Source: Flavobacteriaceae bacterium GSB9
GTDB taxonomy: Bacteria; Bacteroidota; Bacteroidia; Flavobacteriales; Flavobacteriaceae
Direction: 5' to 3'
DNA: 64,000 nt
NCBI GenBank assembly: GCA_022749295.1
Contig: CP062007.1
Location: 806,001 to 870,000 of the forward strand
Part shown: piece after piece, positions 16,409 through 23,408 of the stretch
Layout of the letters: each line of letters opens with the position of its first letter
Position numbering within the stretch: position 1 is the stretch's first letter
The notes under the pieces: generated by a model
Databases searched by the model: none
What the model was told of the DNA's origin: nothing
What the model saw: only the letters and a program-made list of their open reading frames with translations
Translations under genes and position numbers: made by a program

Positions 16409-17644
16409 CTTTAAATTTATACTTATCGTCTCAATGACCCATTCCTTGAAGGATTCGTCCCAAGTTTTAAAATTTTTATAAAAATCTTCCTTATCGTACC
16501 AATACCAAAATAACACGTCTTTCTGCGAGATGTTAACCAGCAACTTCCAAATTAAATCTTGATGCCCAGGTTCTAGTGATGAATGTGGTTGATGCAGCGC
16601 CTCAAAAATTTTTAAATCGATAATATCTGTAATCTTATAGGCGTTGCTAATTTCAAGCTTTTCAAGATAAAGCTCCACACACATTACTTTTTTTCTCGAT
16701 TCAATATCCAACTTGTTAAGATAGCTTTTAAAAAGAATGGCATCAGATAAAATATCATTTGCAGGATGCTTTGTATCTTTTAAATGCTGCGCCAATTCAA
16801 ATTTTTTAATTCGGTCGTATCTTGAGGTTTTAACAACCTTTTCTAAATCGTATTCAATAATAACGTGGTCGCGCAATTTATCCAGTAGTTCGGGCTGCTG
16901 AATGTGATAAATCAACACATCGTGAGTGGTGTCCTTTATAGCTTCCTTGTACCACTTTTCACTTTCAAAAACCACAATAGGCATTATAAAATCGCGCAAT
17001 AGATAAACACCACCGAATGACTTGGTATAAAATGAACTTGTAGTGTAATGTAACTCATGGAGCTCTAAATCACGAAATCTTAAATCGCCAAATGTTTTGG
17101 CAGAATCCAATAATTGTTGATGGATATTCTCATCAATAAAATTATTACCCTGACTAAAACAATCCACCAATTCTAATTGTTGTTTTTGAATTTTATCTAA
17201 ATCGTTTATCAGGTGAAAATGAATATTTACCTTATCATATTTCAACACGTCCAATGGTTCGTAAAACACATCTATACCTTGTTCAAAATCTAGACAAATG
17301 GCACAATCGCGGGTAATGTCCTTTATTTTTTCTCCATGAATTTTAAATATAAAAGTCATGATATCCTTATCAAAACTATGGAAAGGCCAATACACCGGCT
17401 TACCTTTTTGTAACGGTGAAATAATGATGCCGTGCGGGTTGGCTTCGCCGTTATTTAGGTAATGGTCATCTTGTTTTTCTTCTGCTATTTCTGGACTCCA
17501 ACCTTTACCGTCTATATGAAACGTTTTTAATTGAGTTTCAGTAAAGCCCAGTTTAACCAAGCATTTATTGTATCGCTCAACCTGCTTCCCACTTACGGGA
17601 ATGAGTTCACTTCTATATAAATTGGCCGCTTTTAATTTATCCAT
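16397..17644 (-). CDS. Conserved protein of the AAA+ cluster (DUF6638-like), unknown function
   Basis: The 415-aa soluble protein has no membrane helix or signal peptide. I recall the family as DUF6638, though not with certainty. Visible features are a WSPEIAEEKQDDHYLNNGEA segment with GIIISPLQKGKPVY (about 50-85), a central region rich in His and Asp (LHELHYTTSSFY) and a helical C-terminal half. No catalytic motif is clear. It starts 2 bp after the NudK-type gene stop, so they form a tight operon with the AAA+ ATPase upstream. Confidence 0.75.
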   Translation of the reverse strand: MDKLKAANLYRSELIPVSGKQVERYNKCLVKLGFTETQLKTFHIDGKGWSPEIAEEKQDDHYLNNGEANPHGIIISPLQKGKPVYWPFHSFDKDIMTFIFKIHGEKIKDITRDCAICLDFEQGIDVFYEPLDVLKYDKVNIHFHLINDLDKIQKQQLELVDCFSQGNNFIDENIHQQLLDSAKTFGDLRFRDLELHELHYTTSSFYTKSFGGVYLLRDFIMPIVVFESEKWYKEAIKDTTHDVLIYHIQQPELLDKLRDHVIIEYDLEKVVKTSRYDRIKKFELAQHLKDTKHPANDILSDAILFKSYLNKLDIESRKKVMCVELYLEKLEISNAYKITDIIDLKIFEALHQPHSSLEPGHQDLIWKLLVNISQKDVLFWYWYDKEDFYKNFKTWDESFKEWVIETISINLKKEA

Positions 17645-17646
17645 TT

Positions 17647-18231
17647 TTAATACAATAAGTTATGGATTTGCGCGTATTGTAACAATACAATGGTTCGGGT
17701 ATCTTCAATTTGACCGCTGTTAAGCATGTCTATTGCTACCTTATAAGGTATTTCCAAAACCTCAATATCTTCGTGTTCACTATCCAATCCGCCGCCCTCA
17801 TCAACTTTCATGTCGTCGGTATATTCGCCGACAAAAAAATGCATTTTTTCGGTCATAACCCCAGGGGATGAATACGCTTCGTAAACCTTTTTTACTTCCT
17901 TAAGTCTATAGCCCACTTCTTCCTCGGTTTCACGAATAATACAAGCTTCCGGATTGTCTTTGTCCAACATACCTGCCGCAATCTCAACCAGAAAACCATC
18001 TTCGTTATCATTCATAAAGGTTGGCATTCTAAATTGTTTGGTTAAGATAACCGTCTTTCTTGTCTTGTTGTACAACAGAATTCCCGCACCATCACCCCTA
18101 TCGTAAACCTCACGCATTTGGTTGACCCATTGGCCACTGCTCATTAAATAGTCGAACGTTACGCGGTTAAGTATGTAATAGTTATCTGAAAGCAGTTGCT
18201 TCTCTATATTTTTGATATGCTTATTGCTCAT
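17647..18231 (-). CDS. nudK: Nudix hydrolase of the NudK type (GDP-mannose pyrophosphatase-like)
   Basis: The 194-aa protein closely follows the E. coli NudK pattern: KQLLSDNYYIL near the start, REVYDRGDGAGILLYN, and the Nudix region AAGMLDKDNPEACI then RETEEEVGYR, followed by SSPGVMTEKMHFFVGEY and EDIEVLEIP. NudK hydrolyses GDP-mannose and related nucleotide sugars. The start is the ATG ending at 18231; it lies inside the last 11 bp of the AAA+ gene (ATGAGCAATAA), so the two are translationally coupled. The presence of a nucleotide-sugar hydrolase in this cluster is unexplained. Confidence 0.9.
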   Translation of the reverse strand: MSNKHIKNIEKQLLSDNYYILNRVTFDYLMSSGQWVNQMREVYDRGDGAGILLYNKTRKTVILTKQFRMPTFMNDNEDGFLVEIAAGMLDKDNPEACIIRETEEEVGYRLKEVKKVYEAYSSPGVMTEKMHFFVGEYTDDMKVDEGGGLDSEHEDIEVLEIPYKVAIDMLNSGQIEDTRTIVLLQYAQIHNLLY

Positions 18232-20185
18232 TTTCGAACGTTTTTCTAGCTTCGGTTTCAATGTTTAATTGATTCACTCTGGCATCTACTTTTCGTTTAA
18301 AATCGGTATCGGCAATCGTGGCCACATTGTCCAAATAGCGCACTACTTCCTGCCGACGTATTTCTGAAAAATCAAGCCCTTTCATATTGGCTCGCATCAA
18401 TTCCTGAAGCATCTTAAACTTGGTTTCGTAGTCTTTTTTGAAATAGATTTCGGGGTTTTCAAACCAATCTTCCTCCAAATCAAAATCGGTTAAACGTAAT
18501 GAAACGGCACTTTGAATATTACGCACATCTCTTGAAGAAAAAAACGGAAAGGCTTCCTGCATGTTTTTATACAAATGGGCATAAAATAAATGTTGATTGG
18601 TTTTAAACTTTTTCTCCACCTTGCCGTAAATCTCATGAACACGTTCTTCAGTTGGTTTGTCGGTTAGATTTAAGATTTCCCCCATATTTTTGGCTAAACC
18701 TTGGCCCTGCAAATAACTATAGTTTTCCGGCCCTTGCATATTCACAAAATCAGGCATGGTATCGTTAAACTTACGCCACCACAAATGGTCTTGGTCTAAA
18801 AAATCGTTTTCGGTACGGGCACCGTCTATTTTAAAACGCCCCTGAACACGTGAAATCACCGCCTTATCCAACATTTCGGGCAAATTTGTAAAGAGCCCAA
18901 TGGAACTGTTTCCGTAATTTACCGCATAAGCGCCTTCAGTATATCGTAAAAACACACCAATAACTTCCTTTACTCCGGCCGAAACACCCTGTGCTGTTCG
19001 TTCTTGCAAGTTGTTTTCGGCATCATCAATGGGCGCAAAAATAAGTTTGGTGGGGTCTTGCATGGGTTTCATCCATTCTACCATTTTTTCGGCCGACCCC
19101 CCTTGAAAGGTGGAAATCAATGTATCGGGCATAGGATGAAACAAAAACGGAATATCCAAAGTATCGCAATGCTCTTTCAAACGCGTAGCGATGGCGGCAA
19201 TTAACATGCTTTTTCCCGTACCGGGAATCCCGTAACCCATGAACACCGGCATAAAACCACCGAGCTCCTGAAAAGGATTTTTCTTAGCCGTAAAATCGTA
19301 ACTCAATAAACGTTCGGTTAACCGACGCGCAAAATGTTTCGCATCACGGTTCCCCACAATTTGCTCAAATTGGATTTTGTTGAACTCCACACTCTTAGCA
19401 GCTCCCTGAAACACATTATTCCATCCGGAAACGGCAAATTCCGATTTTTCTAATTTATAGGTTCTGTCTTCTAGGGTTTCAGTATATTCCAAGGTGCTTT
19501 TTCGTAATTGGATTTCACCAATTAAAGCATCAAAATAAACCACCGTAAAATCAACAACATCCTTATCAGATTTTATTATTTCGGGATGCCCTAAGTACTT
19601 ATCGTAATAAAATAAAGCACACGAAATTCCTTTTATGGGCGACATAAAAGAAACCTCTGGTATACCGGCAAACTTTTGCTTCATCACACTTAAATCATCG
19701 GAAGCATGAGGTTTTAAATCATGTAAAATTTTATAAGCCGTAGCAAACAACATAAAGGCCGTAGCGGTGTGCATTTTGCTTTCGAACTCACGTTTACCCC
19801 TGTTGTCTAATGCCGATTTATTTTCATTTAAACTGGATAGGCCCGAAGAATCGTAAAAACTGTCCTTAATCCAAATACCCAAAGTTATACCTTCCTGCAC
19901 CGCAAAGAGGGCTTTGTTTAACTTAACAGGAATGGCGACCGAATCTGGTAACAAGCGTTTTTTTAGTGCCAAAATGGTTTTTGAAACAGACGTGATTTCA
20001 GCGGTGTTTGTTCCGTTGTTAGCACGAGACAAATACAATAAAATGGATTCATCCTTGGCCTCTTTATCTCTGTTTTTAGCACGGGCACCTTGCTCCCATT
20101 GTACACTTTTTAAGTAGGACGTCGCTTCATCACGAAGCATATCGAGTTCGGTTAATTTTATAGGGAATGTCGAGTTGTGTTCCAT
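18221..20185 (-). CDS. AAA+ ATPase with variant Walker B, core of an uncharacterised cluster
   Basis: The 654-aa protein has a long N-terminal region (1-300) without known motifs, then one AAA+ module. Walker A is GYGIPGTGKS (317-326, K325). The Walker B-like segment is LIFAPIDDAENN (381-392), with two Asp rather than the usual Asp-Glu. Sensor 1 is probably N434 in LFTNLPEMLDKAVISR, and R446 and R450 are candidate arginine fingers. It has no membrane segment. The stop overlaps the NudK-type start. It probably remodels a partner in the cluster, perhaps the coiled-coil protein, but this is inferred. Confidence 0.85.
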   Translation of the reverse strand: MEHNSTFPIKLTELDMLRDEATSYLKSVQWEQGARAKNRDKEAKDESILLYLSRANNGTNTAEITSVSKTILALKKRLLPDSVAIPVKLNKALFAVQEGITLGIWIKDSFYDSSGLSSLNENKSALDNRGKREFESKMHTATAFMLFATAYKILHDLKPHASDDLSVMKQKFAGIPEVSFMSPIKGISCALFYYDKYLGHPEIIKSDKDVVDFTVVYFDALIGEIQLRKSTLEYTETLEDRTYKLEKSEFAVSGWNNVFQGAAKSVEFNKIQFEQIVGNRDAKHFARRLTERLLSYDFTAKKNPFQELGGFMPVFMGYGIPGTGKSMLIAAIATRLKEHCDTLDIPFLFHPMPDTLISTFQGGSAEKMVEWMKPMQDPTKLIFAPIDDAENNLQERTAQGVSAGVKEVIGVFLRYTEGAYAVNYGNSSIGLFTNLPEMLDKAVISRVQGRFKIDGARTENDFLDQDHLWWRKFNDTMPDFVNMQGPENYSYLQGQGLAKNMGEILNLTDKPTEERVHEIYGKVEKKFKTNQHLFYAHLYKNMQEAFPFFSSRDVRNIQSAVSLRLTDFDLEEDWFENPEIYFKKDYETKFKMLQELMRANMKGLDFSEIRRQEVVRYLDNVATIADTDFKRKVDARVNQLNIETEARKTFENEQ

Positions 20186-20193
20186 GTATTTTT

Positions 20194-20233
20194 AGTTTTC
20201 AGTCTCAGTTTACAAAACTGCATACTGTGACTG
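20194..20233. repeat. Degenerate heptad-spaced AGT/ACTG words in the spacer
   Basis: AGT occurs at 20194, 20201 and 20207 (spacing 7 and 6), then ACTG at 20217, 20224 and 20230 (spacing 7 and 6), forming an imperfect inverted arrangement. It lies between the AAA+ gene and the 354-aa gene. A similar AGT pattern occurs at 21312-21357. Confidence 0.4.
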
Positions 20234-20240
20234 CGAATGT

Positions 20241-21305
20241 TCACTTTTTTAAATCTATTTTTAATTCAGTAAGCTCAATTGGCACTTCAGCCAATCCATT
20301 CATCAATTCTGGGGTTTTATTATAAAACAATTGAATAATTCTATGCGGTGCAAAAACATACTTTTGTTTCAAAACATCGTCCCATTTTTGCAAAGTTTGT
20401 CTACTAAAAAACCCACCTTCCTTAAATTCACTTTCCGATTTCACCTCATCCATTTTAAAAGAAATAGCATACGATTCAAGCGGAACTTCCTTTTTGCCAA
20501 TACTTTCTAAAATAGCGTGTGTTAATTGGTTTTCATCTTTTGCAAAAACATTGTGGATAGGTCCTAAATCAATACGCTTTATTAGCTTCGGAAATACTTT
20601 TGGCAATTTCCTGTCAATGGTATGCGCCATCATATCTAAGCTCATGTCTCGGTCGGCGACGGATTTTAAAACCTCATAAATATCTTCTTTATGCTCCCTC
20701 GCATCTGTTCCGCTGTAATCAAAATACATAAAGCAGATAAACGGACGGTTATGCGATACATCATAAAAACTCCAACTCGTCATATATTTTGTTTCAACCT
20801 CCTCTGGCGCATTAATAATCTTGCCCTGCACAAAACGGTTAAAAATGTATTGTTTGTTTACCGAAGTATAATACACAATCGAAGCCGCCTGAAATAATTT
20901 ACTCTTTTTTATTGGTTGTTTTTTATGCATTAGGGTATGCAAAAACTCCTCTTTTAACTTTGCAATGGGTGTAAGCTTTCCGATGTATTCATCACGTAAT
21001 TCCAAATCGTTGAACAGATACCGGAACTCCAAATAGTTGGGGAAACCAGATTCGGTTAAATCCACTTTCATATTATCTTCATCATCGTACATGTATTTTA
21101 TACGCATGGCTTCAATGGAGTACAGAAGCAAATCGCAATATTGCTTAAAAAGCAACACTTCCTGCTCGTTACAAAGCTTTTGTCTTTGTACGGCCACTAT
21201 CAATTCTTTAAGAGCAAAATCTATCATTTTATGATAAAAAATATATTGCTCCTTAGAATCAAGAACAGCAGAATCGAGAGGTGTAACAATATGATTTATG
21301 GACAT
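20241..21305 (-). CDS. Conserved protein of the AAA+ cluster, unknown function
   Basis: The 354-aa soluble protein has no membrane segment and no recognised motif. It is predicted mostly helical in its first 170 residues (KMIDFALKELIVAVQRQ, then YCDLLLYSIEAMRIKY). A mixed region follows (SWSFYDVSHNRPFICFMYFDYSG). It sits directly upstream of the AAA+ ATPase with a 55-bp spacer containing phased short words. The order suggests that it and the ATPase are expressed together. Confidence 0.72.
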   Translation of the reverse strand: MSINHIVTPLDSAVLDSKEQYIFYHKMIDFALKELIVAVQRQKLCNEQEVLLFKQYCDLLLYSIEAMRIKYMYDDEDNMKVDLTESGFPNYLEFRYLFNDLELRDEYIGKLTPIAKLKEEFLHTLMHKKQPIKKSKLFQAASIVYYTSVNKQYIFNRFVQGKIINAPEEVETKYMTSWSFYDVSHNRPFICFMYFDYSGTDAREHKEDIYEVLKSVADRDMSLDMMAHTIDRKLPKVFPKLIKRIDLGPIHNVFAKDENQLTHAILESIGKKEVPLESYAISFKMDEVKSESEFKEGGFFSRQTLQKWDDVLKQKYVFAPHRIIQLFYNKTPELMNGLAEVPIELTELKIDLKK

Positions 21306-21310
21306 TAATT

Positions 21311-21357
21311 CAGTATTCGGTTGTAGTACTCAGTGCACAGTATCACCAAAGCACAGT
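21311..21357. repeat. Degenerate heptad-spaced AGT words upstream of the 354-aa gene
   Basis: AGT occurs at 21312, 21325, 21332, 21339 and 21355, so three copies are in exact 7-bp phase. CAGT/ACAGT variants dominate. It begins 6 bp upstream of the 354-aa start codon and resembles the pattern at 20194-20233. Confidence 0.4.
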
Positions 21358-21378
21358 AATATTTTTATTTAATTATTT

Positions 21379-21475
21379 GGGCTTTACCTCCCCGATAGTT
21401 ATCGGGAGTTCGGGCTATCCGTTACAAGTCCTCGCTCCTGCGTCACTGTGGGCTTTTCACTATTATCCCTAACGC
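21379..21475. repeat. Dispersed Bacteroidota-type intergenic repeat
   Basis: This unit runs from GGGCTTTACC to ATCCCTAACGC. It contains a CCCGAT/ATCGGG hairpin (21391-21406), then TTCGGGCTATCCGTTACAA, and later CACTATTATCCC. I recall the words TCGGGCTATCCG and CTATCCCTAACGC from many flavobacterial intergenic regions. The ends are partly complementary (GGGC-TTA against TAACGC), suggesting a folded RNA or DNA unit. It lies between the coiled-coil gene and the 354-aa gene and would be transcribed with them. Confidence 0.65.
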
Positions 21476-21530
21476 TGAAGCCTCCATAATCCCTAAACAC
21501 TAGCGGAATACTTTGGCGACGGACAAAAGT

Positions 21531-21550
21531 TGTGACGTTATTCCGTCACA
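21531..21550. repeat. Perfect inverted repeat TGTGACG-N6-CGTCACA
   Basis: Seven-base arms enclose TTATTC, 6 bp past the stop codon of the coiled-coil gene. On the minus strand the following bases are only moderately T-rich, so termination would be weak. It could instead be an RNA-processing site or part of the adjacent repeat. Confidence 0.5.
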
Positions 21551-21556
21551 CAATAA

Positions 21557-22900
21557 TTAACTCAACAAATCATCAGATCCAGCTTCAGGCTTAGGTTTCC
21601 CAGTGGGTTTACCACCATCACCTGCTGGTTTATTAGCATCGGCTTTATAATAATCTTCAAAAAGCTCTTTCATATCAATACCGTAACGATCGGCAAAATT
21701 CTTTTGTATTTCACCATCTTTAGCCCTTATTTCCTGTAAAGCTTCAGCATAACTACCATAAACACCTTGCATCACTTTTTCGTGTACAGGTATATTATCC
21801 ATCATATCTTGTCGGGCTTTAGCACTTGCCGTATGCATCGCCGCTAAAGTTTCCCCGATATGCTCATCGGTTTTAACTCCCAAATGTTCTAAAATAGCAG
21901 CAAATTCTTGGTCGGTTCTGGCTTTTAAGGCCACTACATAGCCATCATAATACTTTAGCCTTTCTTCGGTATCACTTTTTAATTTAGCACGATGTGTTTG
22001 CAGGTTACTACGTAAAGAAGTCAGTACTTTTATGGTTAAATTATGTTTGTGAACAAAACTGTCCTTACTCGCCGCCAAAGTCGTGTAGGCATTTTTTAGA
22101 CCTTCCAATTCTTCTACTTTTTGTTCTAACTCCGTTACTTTTCCAATGGCTTGGGCATACTCGGCAGATTGCTTGTCTGCAATATCTTCCAGTTCCTGTC
22201 GAGCCTGTTTCAACAGTGCATATTGTTCTTCAAGTTTGGTTTCTACTTCTTTTTTCTTTTCTAAAGCCTTAGTGTGATTCTTTGTGGCCTCAACAATGGC
22301 CTCCTGCAATTTATCTTCAACTTCTTTAATTTCAACCTCACGGTTTTTTAAACGCGATACCGCAGCCTGCGATTTGTAAGACAACTCTCTTAAAAGCGTT
22401 TGCACATCTGCACTTTCAATACGCTCTTGAAACATCGCTTTGGCTTTATTGTCGGCAGCTGCTCTTGTTTTTTCAGCGGCCTTCAAGGTTTCCTGAGCTT
22501 TTCTAATTTTACTTTTACGCCCCCAAAGATTGTTCCACCAAGTATCAGGTTTTGCCTCTGCATCTTCCAACTCTATTTTAGCACGCTCCAATGCTTTTTG
22601 GGCATCGTCGATAACTTTTTGTTCTGTGGCATTTAAGGAAGAGAATTTCTCGAAAATAATGCCCACCTCATCTTGATAATCGGTTAAATCTTTAATGGCA
22701 TCAAGAAGCGTTGTGCGGTCCTTTTCGGCCATGTGAACAACATCATCTAAAGTGGCATTCAATATTTTTTGACGCACTTCTGGATCGTCTTCTTGCGACA
22801 ACTTAGATTTCATCGTGTCTATGGCTTTGCCCCAATTAACATCTACTTTTTCTGTTTTTTCGTTTGAAGAGGTTTCTAATAAATCAAAATCATCTGACAT
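21557..22900 (-). CDS. Long coiled-coil protein, first gene of the AAA+ cluster
   Basis: The 447-aa protein starts at MSDDFDLLETSS (ATG ending at 22900); the 13 residues upstream look spurious. Most of the protein (about 75-330) is predicted coiled coil, interrupted by a tryptophan-rich WWNNLWGRKSK segment (about 140-150) that may touch membrane or a partner. A helical domain (330-415) and a disordered Gly/Pro/Lys tail (PAGDGGKPTGKPKPEAG) follow. There is no signal peptide. It could be a filament-like or PspA/TelA-like substrate of the AAA+ ATPase, but no homology was established. Its leader region (22901-23128) is shared with a divergent small gene. Confidence 0.78.
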   Translation of the reverse strand: MSDDFDLLETSSNEKTEKVDVNWGKAIDTMKSKLSQEDDPEVRQKILNATLDDVVHMAEKDRTTLLDAIKDLTDYQDEVGIIFEKFSSLNATEQKVIDDAQKALERAKIELEDAEAKPDTWWNNLWGRKSKIRKAQETLKAAEKTRAAADNKAKAMFQERIESADVQTLLRELSYKSQAAVSRLKNREVEIKEVEDKLQEAIVEATKNHTKALEKKKEVETKLEEQYALLKQARQELEDIADKQSAEYAQAIGKVTELEQKVEELEGLKNAYTTLAASKDSFVHKHNLTIKVLTSLRSNLQTHRAKLKSDTEERLKYYDGYVVALKARTDQEFAAILEHLGVKTDEHIGETLAAMHTASAKARQDMMDNIPVHEKVMQGVYGSYAEALQEIRAKDGEIQKNFADRYGIDMKELFEDYYKADANKPAGDGGKPTGKPKPEAGSDDLLS

Positions 22901-23091
22901 GGTATGTTTAGTTTTTAAGTTGAAAAAAATTACGGACAAGCAATTTCGTTAAAAAATATGAATTTCAAAATTTTAAATGCTCTAAAAATATGTATGACGG
23001 AGGTTTTATTTGTTACAAAAATTATTAAACATTTTAACAATCTGCCGAATAATATTATGATAGATTTCGATTTTTGATCAATAAAATGCCT

Positions 23092-23099
23092 TATATTTG
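23092..23099 (+). promoter_or_regulatory. Bacteroidota -7 box for the small membrane protein gene
   Basis: TATATTTG matches TAnnTTTG exactly and lies 29 bp before the ATG at 23129. A TTTG at 23073-23076 is only 15 bp away, which is short for a -33 box. The box supports reality of the small gene. Confidence 0.5.
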
Positions 23100-23128
23100 A
23101 ACAGCTATTAATCAATTATAGCACCGCT

Positions 23129-23374
23129 ATGATCGCTAATGTAACCATTTCAGGCCTGCCATGTACAGCTTTGTTTTTTGGAGCCATAACCACCACAGTC
23201 CTTATTACTGTAGGTGCGTTTTTTGCCATTCTATTGCTTTTGGGCTTAAGAAAATCTTACAAACTAAAAAAAGAGAATGAACGCTTGGAAGCTATGAACA
23301 ATAAAATAGCTGAGGAAGAAGATAAACCTTACCGAGATTTTACCGAAGGCCATATTTACGGGGGTGACAACTAA
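23129..23374 (+). CDS. Small single-pass membrane protein
   Basis: The 81-aa protein has a hydrophobic helix (about residues 15-40, ending AILLLLGLRK) and a charged C-terminal helix (KKENERLEAMNNKIAEEED). It is divergent from the AAA+ cluster and preceded by an exact -7 box. The mix of hydrophobic helix and coiled-coil tail is protein-like, and the reading frame ends just before the ettA terminator. No family is recognised. A link to the cluster is possible only by position. Confidence 0.6.
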   Translation: MIANVTISGLPCTALFFGAITTTVLITVGAFFAILLLLGLRKSYKLKKENERLEAMNNKIAEEEDKPYRDFTEGHIYGGDN

Positions 23375-23399
23375 AAAACGCCCACTTTTCAGTGAGCGT
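23373..23399 (-). terminator. Intrinsic terminator of ettA
   Basis: On the minus strand, ACGCTCACT pairs with AGTGGGCGT (one G-T) around a GAAA tetraloop and is followed by six T. It lies 10 bp past the ettA stop codon. The T-run overlaps the stop codon of the opposite small gene. Confidence 0.85.
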
Positions 23400-23408
23400 C
23401 TCCCATAA

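Noticed and set aside
22400-22636. Plus-strand frames inside the coiled-coil gene
   Set aside because: Long coiled-coil genes produce such shadow frames on the opposite strand; no independent evidence.
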